DNA of 64,000 bases from positions 37,180-101,179 of the forward strand of contig CAMVNH010000003.1 of the NCBI GenBank assembly GCA_947168825.1. Reading direction: 5' to 3'. This DNA comes from an uncultured Candidatus Saccharibacteria bacterium. GTDB lineage: Bacteria; Patescibacteriota; Saccharimonadia; Saccharimonadales; Saccharimonadaceae. Of this stretch, positions 46,269 to 55,964 are shown in pieces (positions within the stretch are counted from its first letter, which is position 1; every line of letters starts with the position of its first letter). The notes under the pieces were generated by a model. The model searched no databases, was not told where the DNA came from, and saw only the letters and a list, made by a program, of their open reading frames with translations. The position numbers and the translations under genes are program-made.

Positions 46269-47192
46269 ATGGCTAATACTAAGTCAAAGAAGACAAACGC
46301 AAAAAAGTCTTCAAAGCCAGCTAGCGCCAAAGTCAAAGAAGTCAAGAAGACTGAAAGCAAGACCGCAAAAGTTGAAACTCGCGAGGAAGTTACGACTGCT
46401 GGCAACCCATTCAAAGGCTTTTTCGCCCGCAAATGCGACGAAAAAGAAAATATTTTAACAATTTTCAAGAGTCCTCGTATTTATGGTGCAATTATCGGCG
46501 AGGTCGTCGGTACTATGCTCCTCACCATCATTCTCTTAACTCTCGGTATCTATCAGCCACTCTACGTCATGTTTGGCCTTTTGGCGATTACCGCTGCAGT
46601 TTATGGTTTGTCTGGTGCCAACCTTAACCCAATCATCACCGCTGGTATGATGGCTTCTCGCCGCGTATCCGCTATCCGTGGTGTACTCTATATACTCTCA
46701 CAGATCCTCGGTGCTTGGTTCGGTTTGCTTATTACTAACGCTTTCCGTTTAGCTGGAGAAGGTGCTGTCGAACTTCCTTCTATGTCTGAAATTGAAGGCG
46801 GTCAGTTCTGGGTAGTCACCATGATTGAATTTGTTGGTGCTATTATGCTAGCGTTCTTCTTCGCTCGAGCGCTTGCCTACAAAAAGAGCCCACTCACTTT
46901 TGCTACCATTGTTGCGACTGGGGCCTGTATCGCATTGTTATTCGCCATCGTTGTTTCTTCAAACTTCGTAGGCCTTCAGAATAACTTTGCTTTGAATCCA
47001 GCAGTTGCCTTAATGTACCAAATTCTACCAACTAGCGGCGATACCTTTGGTACCGTTCTCGGTGGCGTAGCCCTTGCACTCGTTACTTACTGGGTATTCC
47101 CAGTACTTGGCGGTATTATCGGCTTCGCAATTTCTGATGTCGCTGGTAGACTTTCTGGCGAATGCTGCAAAGCTTGCGATAAGAAAAAATAA
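46269..47192 (+). CDS. MIP/aquaporin-like channel
   Basis: The 307-aa protein has a 45-residue Lys/Ala/Ser-rich N-terminal tail and six hydrophobic segments. The two pore motifs are GANLNPIITAG (NPI in place of NPA) and FALNPAVAL (intact NPA), placing it in the MIP family of water or glycerol channels. The C-terminus is Cys-rich (CCKACDKKK). The Lys-rich tail and altered first motif are unusual; solute selectivity cannot be read from sequence. Confidence 0.82.
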   Translation: MANTKSKKTNAKKSSKPASAKVKEVKKTESKTAKVETREEVTTAGNPFKGFFARKCDEKENILTIFKSPRIYGAIIGEVVGTMLLTIILLTLGIYQPLYVMFGLLAITAAVYGLSGANLNPIITAGMMASRRVSAIRGVLYILSQILGAWFGLLITNAFRLAGEGAVELPSMSEIEGGQFWVVTMIEFVGAIMLAFFFARALAYKKSPLTFATIVATGACIALLFAIVVSSNFVGLQNNFALNPAVALMYQILPTSGDTFGTVLGGVALALVTYWVFPVLGGIIGFAISDVAGRLSGECCKACDKKK

Positions 47193-47209
47193 CCACACAT
47201 TAGAAACAA

Positions 47210-47241
47210 AAATAGTACTCTCTTCCGGGGGTACTATTTTT
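47210..47241 (+). terminator. terminator of the aquaporin-like gene
   Basis: AATAGTAC and GTACTATT form a stem followed by Ts. It ends directly before the pheS promoter. Confidence 0.75.
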
Positions 47242-47245
47242 GTGG

Positions 47246-47251
47246 TATAAT
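47246..47251 (+). promoter_or_regulatory. -10 box of pheST
   Basis: TATAAT preceded by TGG ends 6 nt before ATG 47258. Confidence 0.55.
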
Positions 47252-47257
47252 ATTTTT

Positions 47258-48205
47258 ATGTCAACAGTCGAGGAAATCAAGAAAGAATTAAAGGCCTTAA
47301 ATGCCGAGTATGCCAAAATCAAAACTATTGCACCAGAAGAGCGCAAGACTTTTGGCATAGAGCTTAATAAAAAACGTCAAGAATTAGAAAAACGGCTTAA
47401 GTCTGCCGAAGAGGCTGCGGAATCTGAAAATATTGAACCAATCGATATTACTGCTCCAAGCGCTCCGAATGAAAAAATTCCAGAAATCAAACAGGGAAGT
47501 AAACATCCACTAATGACTGAGCTTAGCCATGTCCTCGATATTTATTCTCGTATGGGCTTCAATATTATGGAAGCTCGTCAACTCGACGATGAGTTCCATA
47601 TGTTCGAAAGCCTAAACTTCCCAGAAGGCCATCCGGCTCGTGATGGTTACGATACCTTCCGTACCAGAGAAGGTTTTATCCCTCCGGCTCATACTTCCAC
47701 TATGCAGTACCGGGCTCTTACGCGCTATAAATCCGACCTTGAAGCTGGCGGTCAAATTGCCGTAGTGATTCCAGGCCGCGTGTTTAGAAACGAAGATGTT
47801 GACGCGACCCATGAACACACATTCTATCAGTGCGAAGGGGTTTTCGTCTCTAAAGATGCAACTATGGGCCAGATGCTTGGTGTCCTAAAAAGCCTATTTG
47901 AAACTTATTACGGTCAAGATTTAAAAATCAAGACCCAACCTGGCTACTTCCCGTTCACCGAGCCAAGCCTAGAACTTCTCATCGAAAAGCCAAAATCACT
48001 TGGAGGTAAAGGTGATGGCTGGTTAGAAATGCTTGGCTGTGGCATGATTCATCCTAATGTTTTGAAAACTGCTGGTATCGACCCAGATAAATACAAAGGT
48101 TTTGCTTGGGGTGGTGGCATCGACCGACTTGCCATGTTGAAATACGGCTTGACTGATGTTCGTTATTTTGAATCTGGTAAGTTAGAATTTTTGGAGGAAT
48201 TTTAA
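47258..48205 (+). CDS. pheS: phenylalanyl-tRNA synthetase alpha subunit
   Basis: PheS is the catalytic subunit of the PheRS heterotetramer. A shortened N-terminal coiled coil is followed by HPLMTELSHVLDIYSRMGF, TSTMQYRAL, VFRNEDVDATHEHTFYQCEG, GWLEMLGCGMIHPNVL and GFAWGGGIDRLAMLKYG, the class II motifs. The length is 315 aa. The ORF-track GTG start lies in the terminator and -10 region, so ATG 47258 was chosen. pheT follows after one base. Confidence 0.96.
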   Translation: MSTVEEIKKELKALNAEYAKIKTIAPEERKTFGIELNKKRQELEKRLKSAEEAAESENIEPIDITAPSAPNEKIPEIKQGSKHPLMTELSHVLDIYSRMGFNIMEARQLDDEFHMFESLNFPEGHPARDGYDTFRTREGFIPPAHTSTMQYRALTRYKSDLEAGGQIAVVIPGRVFRNEDVDATHEHTFYQCEGVFVSKDATMGQMLGVLKSLFETYYGQDLKIKTQPGYFPFTEPSLELLIEKPKSLGGKGDGWLEMLGCGMIHPNVLKTAGIDPDKYKGFAWGGGIDRLAMLKYGLTDVRYFESGKLEFLEEF

Positions 48206-48206
48206 G

Positions 48207-50579
48207 ATGAAAATTAGCCTGAACGAAATTAAAAAATTAGTACCCGTTGAAGTCGAAACTGACGAATTAATTCGTCTAATCGGTTCTAGACTGGTCGAAG
48301 TCGAAGGTAGCGAAGACTGGGGCAAAAAATTCGAAAATATTTATATCGTTAAAGTTCTTTCCGCAGAGCCAATCCCAGATACCCATCTACACCTTTGTCA
48401 GATTGACGCCGGAAAAGATCCAATTCAGGTAGTTTGCGGTGCACCAAACGTACGCGCCGGTATGTTTGCGGTTTGGATTGCCCCTGGGGCCATCGTCCCA
48501 GCAACCTATGGCACTGACGACGAATTTAAAATCGACTCTCGCAAACTTCGCGGCTACGAGTCTCACGGCATGCTCGCTGGCCTGGACGAACTTGCGCTCG
48601 GTGATGATCATTCTGGCATCGTCGAAATCGATCCAACAAACGCAAAACCCGGTACAACTTTTGCCGAAGCCTTCGACTTAAATGACATTATTCTCGATAT
48701 TGAAAATAAATCGCTTACTCATCGCCCAGATTGTTTTGGACTAATTGGCTTCGCACGTGAGGTTGCCGGTATTCTAGGCGTAAAATTTAATGAACCAAGC
48801 ATGAGTAGCTTGGATCTAAACGACAAAAATCTTGAGATTCAAATCGAAGATGAGAAACTTTGCCAGCGTTATTCATGTGCTGTGATGCAGTTCAGCGACG
48901 CCCCACATTCTAAATATCTGACGAGCGATGACGTGTTCTTGGCCAAGGCTGACATGCGTGGAATTTCGCCTATCGTCGACATTACTAATATTCTAATGTT
49001 AAAAACTGGTCAGCCACTCCACGCTTTTGATTATGACAAATTTGTAAAAGTCGGTGGCACTAATCAGCCAAAAATCATTATCCGCGCCGCAAAAAATGGT
49101 GAGAATCTTGAGCTCCTCGACAGTAAAACTATCGAGTGTGACGAGAACGACATTCTGATTACGAGTAATGATGTCCCGGTTGCATTAGCTGGTGCTATGG
49201 GCGGCAAGAATACCGAAATCGATGAGAACACTAAGCATATCATTCTAGAAAGTGCTACCTTTTCCCTTTACCATCTGCGAAAAACCCAGATGAAACACGG
49301 CATTTTCTCTGAAGCGATTACCCGCTTTACGAAAGGTCAGCCAGCCAGTCAGACTATGCCGGTGCTTGCTACTGCAGTCAAAATGTTAGGCGGTAATGCA
49401 CTTGAGGTAGCAGATTGTTTCCCAGCTCGACCAGAGCAACCAAAGATCTCACTCTCCCTAGAAGATATCAACTCGCTCCTCGGCACCTCGTATGACTCCG
49501 AGTTGGTCACTAAAACGCTTGAAAATGTTGGCTTCTTAGTTGAAGGAGAATTCACTATTAAGGCGCCACTCTGGCGTACCGATATCCATATCAAAGAAGA
49601 TATTATTGAGGAAGTAGGGCGCTTGCTCGGTTACGATAATATCCCACTCGATTTTGCAAAACGTCCGTTTATCGGCGCACATATTGATGAGCTTTTGGCT
49701 CTCAAAAACCGTCTCCGTGGCGTTCTTTCCGACAGACTCTCTGCTCATGAAGTGCTAACTTACTCGTTTGTGAACCAGAAGCTCCAAGAAACCGTTGGCG
49801 AGGATCCGAATGACAGCTACGAAATCGTCAACTCAATCTCTCCGGATTTACAGCGTTTTCGTCAAACTCTAGCCCCGAGCCTGCTTGAAAAAACCGCAAT
49901 GAACCTAAAAGCTGGCTACCGAGATTTCTCTATTTACGAAATTAATCAAATCACCAAAAAATCTTACGGCCTAAATTCGGAGAATGTTCCAGAGATGCAT
50001 ACCTATCTCGCTTTCGTAACCACTGGCGATTTCTACCAAGCAAAAGCCTACTTAGTTGCCATGTTAAATGACCTTGGACTTAACGATATTGACTTCTCTG
50101 AATTCAAGGCAAGCAAAGATTTTCCATATCTTGAGCCTCGTCATTCTGCTGAATTAAACGACATTTGCGCTCTTGGCGAGGTTAAAGCTAGAGTTCTAAA
50201 GGCCCTAAAGATTGATCAGACTATTAGCCTCTTTGAGCTAAATCTAGAAAAATTACTAGAGATTTTGCCAAAAACGAACCAAAAGGACCTAAAGTTCAGT
50301 CGCTTCCCGTCAGTCTCGCGTGATATTACGCTAAAAGTAGAGTTAAAAACCAAATTTGAAGACCTCAAAAAGAATATTGAAAACGCATTGTCGGAAAAAT
50401 GTGTTATCTACAGTGTTGAACCGGTATCAATATACCAGGCCGAAGCAGAAGTAAAAAACCTCTCCTTTAAACTTACTTTCTCCAGCCTAGACCACACCTT
50501 GAATGCCGAAGAAATCTCTGATATAATGAAAAAAGTCGAATCATCAGTAACGAAAAATTATCAAGCTGAAATCGTTTAA
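48207..50579 (+). CDS. pheT: phenylalanyl-tRNA synthetase beta subunit
   Basis: The 790-aa beta subunit contains the N-terminal tRNA-binding (EMAP-like) domain (HLHLCQIDAGKDPIQVVCGAPNV), the B3/B4 editing domain (PIVDITNILMLKTGQPLHAFDYDK), B5 (IIEEVGRLLGYDNIP), the pseudo-catalytic core and a C-terminal ferredoxin-fold anticodon-binding domain (FSRFPSVSRDITL). Full length and intact. Confidence 0.96.
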   Translation: MKISLNEIKKLVPVEVETDELIRLIGSRLVEVEGSEDWGKKFENIYIVKVLSAEPIPDTHLHLCQIDAGKDPIQVVCGAPNVRAGMFAVWIAPGAIVPATYGTDDEFKIDSRKLRGYESHGMLAGLDELALGDDHSGIVEIDPTNAKPGTTFAEAFDLNDIILDIENKSLTHRPDCFGLIGFAREVAGILGVKFNEPSMSSLDLNDKNLEIQIEDEKLCQRYSCAVMQFSDAPHSKYLTSDDVFLAKADMRGISPIVDITNILMLKTGQPLHAFDYDKFVKVGGTNQPKIIIRAAKNGENLELLDSKTIECDENDILITSNDVPVALAGAMGGKNTEIDENTKHIILESATFSLYHLRKTQMKHGIFSEAITRFTKGQPASQTMPVLATAVKMLGGNALEVADCFPARPEQPKISLSLEDINSLLGTSYDSELVTKTLENVGFLVEGEFTIKAPLWRTDIHIKEDIIEEVGRLLGYDNIPLDFAKRPFIGAHIDELLALKNRLRGVLSDRLSAHEVLTYSFVNQKLQETVGEDPNDSYEIVNSISPDLQRFRQTLAPSLLEKTAMNLKAGYRDFSIYEINQITKKSYGLNSENVPEMHTYLAFVTTGDFYQAKAYLVAMLNDLGLNDIDFSEFKASKDFPYLEPRHSAELNDICALGEVKARVLKALKIDQTISLFELNLEKLLEILPKTNQKDLKFSRFPSVSRDITLKVELKTKFEDLKKNIENALSEKCVIYSVEPVSIYQAEAEVKNLSFKLTFSSLDHTLNAEEISDIMKKVESSVTKNYQAEIV

Positions 50580-50591
50580 TAAGGAGGTAAT

Positions 50592-51299
50592 ATGCCGGAA
50601 AAAGAATTGAAAACGTCTCTAAAACAAAGAATCTTTATTATTGTTATTGCCGTTATTCTGCTTGGCTCAACTATTGCTGCCTACGTCGCTACCGTGGTAA
50701 TTGGTGATTTGCAGAAAACCTCCTCCAAAATTAATAACGAGGAGCTAACCGCTCTTGAGGACGAATACTCAGCCAAACAGAGCGAAATCAACGATTACGG
50801 CAACGAACTCTCGAAGAAGTATTTCGACACGATGAAGTCATACACTTCTCGCGTCAAAGCCTATAATGCCACCTCTATCAATAATGACGGTCTGAAAACT
50901 AAGGACCTCAAAGAGGGAACTGGTCGCGAGCTCAAAGACGGCGACACCGATTATTTCGCCTACTATATTGGTTGGTGTGCTGACGAATCAGTCTTTGACT
51001 CCTCATTTAACGACGAAGACAATCCTACTTCGCTCAACGCGCCGCTTTCGGCTAGTGTTGGTCTCATCGAAGGTTGGGATCAGGGTGTTATCGGTATGAA
51101 AATCGGCGGCGTTCGCGAACTCAGTATTCCTGGCGAGCTTGCCTATGGGGACACACAAGAAATTTGTGGTGGAAAAAATTCACCTCTCAAGTTCGTCGTT
51201 ATGGCTATCGATGACGACAAGCTTTCTACTTTGAATTCGGAACTCAGCGAAATTTCTTCAAAGATAAACGAGGTTTACTACGGCTCCGCCAATAATTAG
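50592..51299 (+). CDS. membrane-anchored FKBP-type peptidyl-prolyl isomerase
   Basis: The 235-aa product has one N-terminal membrane helix (about residues 13-37), a coiled-coil stretch (40-85), and an FKBP domain with VGLIEGWDQGVIGMKIGGVRELSIPGELAYG. It would catalyse prolyl isomerisation in exported proteins outside the membrane. AAGGAGG precedes the ATG; it sits 12 nt after pheT. Confidence 0.85.
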   Translation: MPEKELKTSLKQRIFIIVIAVILLGSTIAAYVATVVIGDLQKTSSKINNEELTALEDEYSAKQSEINDYGNELSKKYFDTMKSYTSRVKAYNATSINNDGLKTKDLKEGTGRELKDGDTDYFAYYIGWCADESVFDSSFNDEDNPTSLNAPLSASVGLIEGWDQGVIGMKIGGVRELSIPGELAYGDTQEICGGKNSPLKFVVMAIDDDKLSTLNSELSEISSKINEVYYGSANN

Positions 51300-51308
51300 C
51301 ATAAGCCA

Positions 51309-51337
51309 TTGACTTTTTCAGGAAAGTATGCTATAAT
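51309..51337 (+). promoter_or_regulatory. promoter of the membrane gene at 51394
   Basis: TTGACT, 17 nt, TATAAT preceded by TGC. Confidence 0.65.
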
Positions 51338-51344
51338 ACAAAGA

Positions 51345-51359
51345 GTGGGTCTGCAATAG
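51345..51359 (+). CDS. possible leaderless mini-ORF
   Basis: GTG 7 nt after the -10 box encodes MGLQ followed by TAG, upstream of the GGAGGTGG site. It is too short to be supported other than by position. Confidence 0.15.
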   Translation: MGLQ

Positions 51360-51393
51360 GGCGACTCAGGTATATTCATATAGGAGGTGGAAT

Positions 51394-52017
51394 ATGAATA
51401 ATTTTAACTATTGGTTTGTAGTAGCTCCGTTAATGCTGTTTGTTATCTGGACGGTAGCATTCCTATCCGTAAAGGTGTCCGACTCGGGCGAACTGGAAGA
51501 GCGTCTTAGCGATAGCCTACTTAATATATTGTGTAGCATCGCATCACTAATTTTCTTCTTTATGCTGACTAGTGAATCCGGTCTCGGAATTATCCAATTG
51601 ACAGCAAACCAAGAAGATGGCCGTGGCCCCAGTATCTTAGCAGCTGCTTTCGTTACTATTGGTGCTGCTCTAACGTTCTTTGTCATTTCATGGGCAAGCG
51701 CCGGCTTTATCAATATGTGCCGCTTTGAATATCTAAACGGTGTATGCGATAAAGTTAAAAAGGGCGTTCACGACGATTTAATGAAGAAGCTCGACGCTGA
51801 ATATGGCGACTATATCGAGGCTCTTCACGAAGAGCTAGGCTATCAGCCTGGCTTCCCTAAGGAGTTTGGCAGGGTCGATGATATCGAGGAAGGACGAAAT
51901 AGCAGCGAGATCTCTCGTTCGCTCGACGTTCAGATTTTCCAGGCTTACGAAAACCTGGAGAAAGCCAGAGACAAAGCACTGGCTAAGATCCAGGCTTCTT
52001 GCGAAGCTTATCTATAA
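51394..52017 (+). CDS. membrane protein with cytoplasmic helical tail, unknown
   Basis: The 207-aa product has three hydrophobic segments (about 5-27, 42-62, 78-103) and a charged helical C-terminal half (KVKKGVHDDLMKKLDAEYGDYIEALHEELG... QIFQAYENLEKARDKALAKIQ). No family is recognised. AGGAGGTGG precedes the ATG, and it has its own promoter and terminator. Confidence 0.6.
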   Translation: MNNFNYWFVVAPLMLFVIWTVAFLSVKVSDSGELEERLSDSLLNILCSIASLIFFFMLTSESGLGIIQLTANQEDGRGPSILAAAFVTIGAALTFFVISWASAGFINMCRFEYLNGVCDKVKKGVHDDLMKKLDAEYGDYIEALHEELGYQPGFPKEFGRVDDIEEGRNSSEISRSLDVQIFQAYENLEKARDKALAKIQASCEAYL

Positions 52018-52025
52018 ACCTCTAT

Positions 52026-52052
52026 CCCCCGCATTTGCGGGGGTATTTTTTA
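52026..52052 (+). terminator. terminator of the membrane gene
   Basis: CCCCCGC-attt-GCGGGGG followed by TATTTTTT. Confidence 0.92.
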
Positions 52053-52078
52053 TTGGGTAAAAATGCTAGAATAAACCT

Positions 52079-53434
52079 ATGGCACAAACTTTTTTCTTTT
52101 ACGATCTTGAGACCTCCGGACTTAATCCGCGCGACGATCGTATTATGCAGTTCGCCGGGATTCGCACAGACCTGGAGTTTAACCAACTTGGTGAGCCGGT
52201 CAATTTACTCGTAAAGCTAGATGAAGATACTCTCCCTTCGCCAGAAGCTATCATGGTTACAAAAATCACTCCTCAGCAAACTCGACTGGACGGTCTATCC
52301 GAGCGCGAATTTTGCGATTTTGTCTCGAATGAAATTTTTACACCTAATACCGTTGCGATTGGCTACAACTCAGTGCGTTTCGACGATGAGTTCATGCGTG
52401 CCACTTTCTGGCGCAATTTTTATGACCCTTATGAATGGCAGTGGAAGGATGGACGTAGCCGTTGGGACTTACTAGATGTTGTGCGACTTACGCGTGCTCT
52501 TAGACCAGAAGGCATAGAGTGGCCATTCCGTAGTGATGGCACTCCAACGAATCGCCTCGAACTAATTACGAAGCTTAATAATATTGAGCATACTCATGCA
52601 CACGATGCACTTTCTGATGTTGAAGCTTTAATTAGTGTTACTAAACTCATTCATGATAAACAACCAAAACTGTATGAATATTTATTTACCATGCGTGACA
52701 AAAAACAGGTCATAAAACTTGTAAATCTGGACCATCCTCGACCATTCGTTTATGCCTGTGGCGAGTATCCGTCCGAGTTCAATAAGGCTTCGGTTGTCTA
52801 TCCTATAGCGCCAGGAAAAAACGGTAGTATCCTCGTTTATGATTTGCGTTACGACGTTGAGAAGCTTGAAAAAAACGAGACCTATTTTCCCATAGTAAAA
52901 GAGCTTGCGCCGAACAAATGCCCGGCTGTCGCACCTATTGGCGTGCTAGACATTGAGAACGGTTGGCAAAAAATTGGGCTTGAAAAAGCCGTAGTAGAAG
53001 AAAATCTTCAAAAACTGCTTAACCACCCGGAATTTATTTCCCAAGTTAAAAACCGTCCAGAACCAGAATATGCAAAACCCATCGACGCCGAGAACGCCCT
53101 CTATGATGGTTTTCTTGAGGATGTAGATCGTGTTCGCGTCGAGGCTGTTCGAAACGCCGATAGTACTAAACTGAAGAACTTCCACCCGCCGTTTAAGGAC
53201 AAACGTCTACCAGAAATTTTCCTTCACTATAAAGGACGTAATTTTCCGGAAATCATGACCGAGCAGGAAACCACGGCTTGGGAAAAATTCCGCACCGAAC
53301 GCCTCAACCGCCATGCACCAGGATTTTTAAAGGCCCTTCAGAATTTACAATCTACCGGAAAAACCCTGCGTGGCGACGACGCTGACCCCTATATTCTAGA
53401 AGAACTCAGTCTTTGGTACCAGAGCCTAATTTAG
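52079..53434 (+). CDS. sbcB: exodeoxyribonuclease I
   Basis: Exonuclease I degrades single-stranded DNA 3' to 5' in recombination and mismatch repair. The DEDDh motifs are visible: YDLETSGL, GYNSVRFDDEF and HTHAHDALSDV. The ExoI-specific SH3-like and C-terminal regions follow (451 aa versus about 475 in E. coli), with HPPFKDKRLPEIFLHYKGRNFPE as a typical block. TAGAAT ends 6 nt before the ATG. Confidence 0.92.
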   Translation: MAQTFFFYDLETSGLNPRDDRIMQFAGIRTDLEFNQLGEPVNLLVKLDEDTLPSPEAIMVTKITPQQTRLDGLSEREFCDFVSNEIFTPNTVAIGYNSVRFDDEFMRATFWRNFYDPYEWQWKDGRSRWDLLDVVRLTRALRPEGIEWPFRSDGTPTNRLELITKLNNIEHTHAHDALSDVEALISVTKLIHDKQPKLYEYLFTMRDKKQVIKLVNLDHPRPFVYACGEYPSEFNKASVVYPIAPGKNGSILVYDLRYDVEKLEKNETYFPIVKELAPNKCPAVAPIGVLDIENGWQKIGLEKAVVEENLQKLLNHPEFISQVKNRPEPEYAKPIDAENALYDGFLEDVDRVRVEAVRNADSTKLKNFHPPFKDKRLPEIFLHYKGRNFPEIMTEQETTAWEKFRTERLNRHAPGFLKALQNLQSTGKTLRGDDADPYILEELSLWYQSLI

Positions 53435-53438
53435 TAAA

Positions 53439-53465
53439 TTAGCACTCTTGCATTTAGAGTGCTAA
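53439..53465 (+). promoter_or_regulatory. CIRCE operator (HrcA site)
   Basis: TTAGCACTC-N9-GAGTGCTAA matches the CIRCE consensus exactly. The -35 hexamer TTGCAT of clpC lies inside the 9-nt spacer, so HrcA binding would directly block RNA polymerase. Confidence 0.95.
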
Positions 53466-53476
53466 TTTGTTATAAT
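53448..53476 (+). promoter_or_regulatory. promoter of clpC
   Basis: TTGCAT, 17 nt, TATAAT preceded by TGT; ends 6 nt before ATG 53483. Confidence 0.8.
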
Positions 53477-53482
53477 GGGGTT

Positions 53483-55963
53483 ATGCAAGACGAATTTAAC
53501 GAAATTATGAGTCATCTTTCTGAAAATGCACGTTTTGCAATTCAGAAATCTGACTTTTTCGCGAAAACTTATAATAATGGCTATATGGGGACTGAGCACC
53601 TGATGATGGGTATTCTCGATCAGGATACTTCCACTGGCGCCAGAATCTTGAGGGATGAAGGAGTAGACCTAAAAGAGGTTGAAAAAAGTTTAGGACGTCC
53701 AGCCCAAGAAGTTAAGCAGGATGCCTCGATGGCTATGATGTCACTTTCCGAGGCTACGGTTTTAACTTTGCGTATGGCTGCAAACTATGCCCAGGAACAG
53801 GGTAGCGACGTAGTTGGGACCGAGCATATTCTTTATGCCATCGTGATGCAGCCTAGCTCTAGAGCCGTTGCTATTTTAAAACACTTAAAGGTGGATATCG
53901 CCGAGTTGATTAGTCAGATTGACAGGCTAATAGAGGAACAGACCAGCGCCGCAAAAAACGAGGCAGAAAGACAAAAATACATCAGTCGACCGAAATTGAA
54001 GTGGCTTTCCCGATATGGCCAAGATTTGACCAATATGGCCAAAGCTGGCAAATTAGACACAGTTATCGGTCGTGACGCCGAAATCGAGCGCACGATTACC
54101 GTACTTTGTCGTCGTACAAAATCGAACCCAGTCTTAATTGGTGAAGCCGGCGTCGGCAAAACTGCGATTGTCGAAGGTCTAGCTAGTCGCATTGCTAAAA
54201 ACGAGGTCCCCGGCCTCCTGATAGATAAGCATATTTATCAGATCGATCTTTCTGCTATGGTTGCTGGAACGAAGTTTCGAGGTGAATTTGAAGAGCGTAT
54301 TAAAGGCGTCATCGATGAAGCTATGGAAAATCCAGAAGTTATCCTCTTTATCGACGAGCTACATCTCCTCGCTGGCGCTGGATCTTCCGAAGGTACTATG
54401 GATGCGGCGAACATTTTGAAACCCGCTCTTGCTCGTGGTCAAATCCACCTCATTGGCGCTACTACTCTCGACGAATATCGTAAAAACATTGAAAAAGATA
54501 AGGCCCTCTCGCGTCGTTTCCAGACTGTTATGGTCGAGGAGCCAAGCCCGACCGTTACTTTGCGAATTCTAAAAGGCATCAAAAAACATTACGAGAGACA
54601 TCATGGCGTAGAAATTCCTGACGAGATTCTCGAAACCGCTATCAATATGTCTCGTCGCTACATTAATGATCGCTATATGCCGGACAAAGTTATCGATATT
54701 ATTGATGAAGCTTCCGCTATTGCCAAAGTTGCCGCCGACAAGAAAGACGGTGGAAAGTACAAAAAGCTAAAAATCGAAGAAAAATCTCTCGATGAAAAGG
54801 TTGTTGAGGCTGCTGAAGCGCAGGACTATGAAAAGGCTGCACTTTATAAAACTAATCTCGAAAAAGTTAAAAAAGAGTTAAAAAAGCTAGAAAAATCCGG
54901 CGCCGATAAAGAAGTTACGCCAAAGCTCACTGAAGAAAACTTAGCTAAGGCTGTTTCCTTAAAGACTGGTATCCCAGTTAGCAAAGTTCACGGTTCTGAA
55001 CTAGAATTACTTACCAAGCTCGAAGGTCATATCGATAAGGCTATCATTGGTCAAGATGAGGCGGTTCATGCCGTTGCGAAAGCTATTCGTCGCGGTCGTT
55101 CTGGTATTGCCAATCCGAATCGTCCGATTGGCTCCTTCCTCTTTATGGGACCAACTGGTGTCGGTAAAACCGAGCTCGCTCGTGTGATTGCGCGCGAGGT
55201 CTTCGGTGGCGAAAACGCACTCTTTAAGATTGACATGTCCGAGTTTGGCGAGAAACATAATGTTTCGCGCCTCGTTGGTGCTCCAGCTGGTTACGTTGGC
55301 TACGACGATGGCGGTAAACTTACTGAGGCGATTCGTCGCAGACCATACTCAGTTGTCTTGTTTGACGAAATCGAAAAAGCTCATCCAGACGTCTTTAACC
55401 TCCTTCTTCAGATTCTCGAAGACGGTGTCCTCACTGATGGCCAGGGAAACAAAATTAAATTCAATAACACGATTGTTATCCTAACTTCGAATCTCGGTTC
55501 CGAAGCCATGTACAATGAAGACAACTTTGGTTTTACCGCTAAAACCAAGCGCGACAAAAAAAACCGTGACGCCGAATATGCACTTCAGAAAGAAGCGGCT
55601 ATGCGCGCCTTAAAGAAGAATATGCGCCCAGAACTAATCAACCGTCTTGATGCTGTGCTCGTCTTTCACTCCCTAACCGAAAAACAGGTTGAGCAGATTT
55701 TTGACACTATGCTTGAAGATTTGAAGAAGCGCCTCGCGACTAAGTCTCTTGGCCTCAAAATCACACCGGAAGTCAAAAGGCATCTTATCAAAATCGGTTA
55801 CGATCCGAAAAACGGCGCTCGCCCACTTCGTCGCGCAATTGAAGACAATCTTGAAGCTCTAATTTCTGACGATATTATTTCTGGCAAACTAAAAGAAGGT
55901 GATATTATTACAGTCAAGCTATCAAGAAAAGGCGAGTTAGAATTAAGTGTCGGAAAGGAATAA
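53483..55963 (+). CDS. clpC: ClpC-type AAA+ unfoldase
   Basis: ClpC unfolds substrates and feeds ClpP, encoded 1 kb downstream. The 826-aa protein has the Clp N repeats ([25 protein letters not shown]), two AAA+ modules with Walker A GEAGVGKT and GPTGVGKT, Walker [11 protein letters not shown] and [12 protein letters not shown], and a UVR-type middle segment ([19 protein letters not shown]) typical of ClpC rather than ClpB. The start follows the promoter at the 6-nt leaderless spacing; the ORF-track start precedes the promoter. CIRCE control implies heat-shock induction through HrcA. Confidence 0.96.
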   Translation: MQDEFNEIMSHLSENARFAIQKSDFFAKTYNNGYMGTEHLMMGILDQDTSTGARILRDEGVDLKEVEKSLGRPAQEVKQDASMAMMSLSEATVLTLRMAANYAQEQGSDVVGTEHILYAIVMQPSSRAVAILKHLKVDIAELISQIDRLIEEQTSAAKNEAERQKYISRPKLKWLSRYGQDLTNMAKAGKLDTVIGRDAEIERTITVLCRRTKSNPVLIGEAGVGKTAIVEGLASRIAKNEVPGLLIDKHIYQIDLSAMVAGTKFRGEFEERIKGVIDEAMENPEVILFIDELHLLAGAGSSEGTMDAANILKPALARGQIHLIGATTLDEYRKNIEKDKALSRRFQTVMVEEPSPTVTLRILKGIKKHYERHHGVEIPDEILETAINMSRRYINDRYMPDKVIDIIDEASAIAKVAADKKDGGKYKKLKIEEKSLDEKVVEAAEAQDYEKAALYKTNLEKVKKELKKLEKSGADKEVTPKLTEENLAKAVSLKTGIPVSKVHGSELELLTKLEGHIDKAIIGQDEAVHAVAKAIRRGRSGIANPNRPIGSFLFMGPTGVGKTELARVIAREVFGGENALFKIDMSEFGEKHNVSRLVGAPAGYVGYDDGGKLTEAIRRRPYSVVLFDEIEKAHPDVFNLLLQILEDGVLTDGQGNKIKFNNTIVILTSNLGSEAMYNEDNFGFTAKTKRDKKNRDAEYALQKEAAMRALKKNMRPELINRLDAVLVFHSLTEKQVEQIFDTMLEDLKKRLATKSLGLKITPEVKRHLIKIGYDPKNGARPLRRAIEDNLEALISDDIISGKLKEGDIITVKLSRKGELELSVGKE

Positions 55964-55964
55964 A

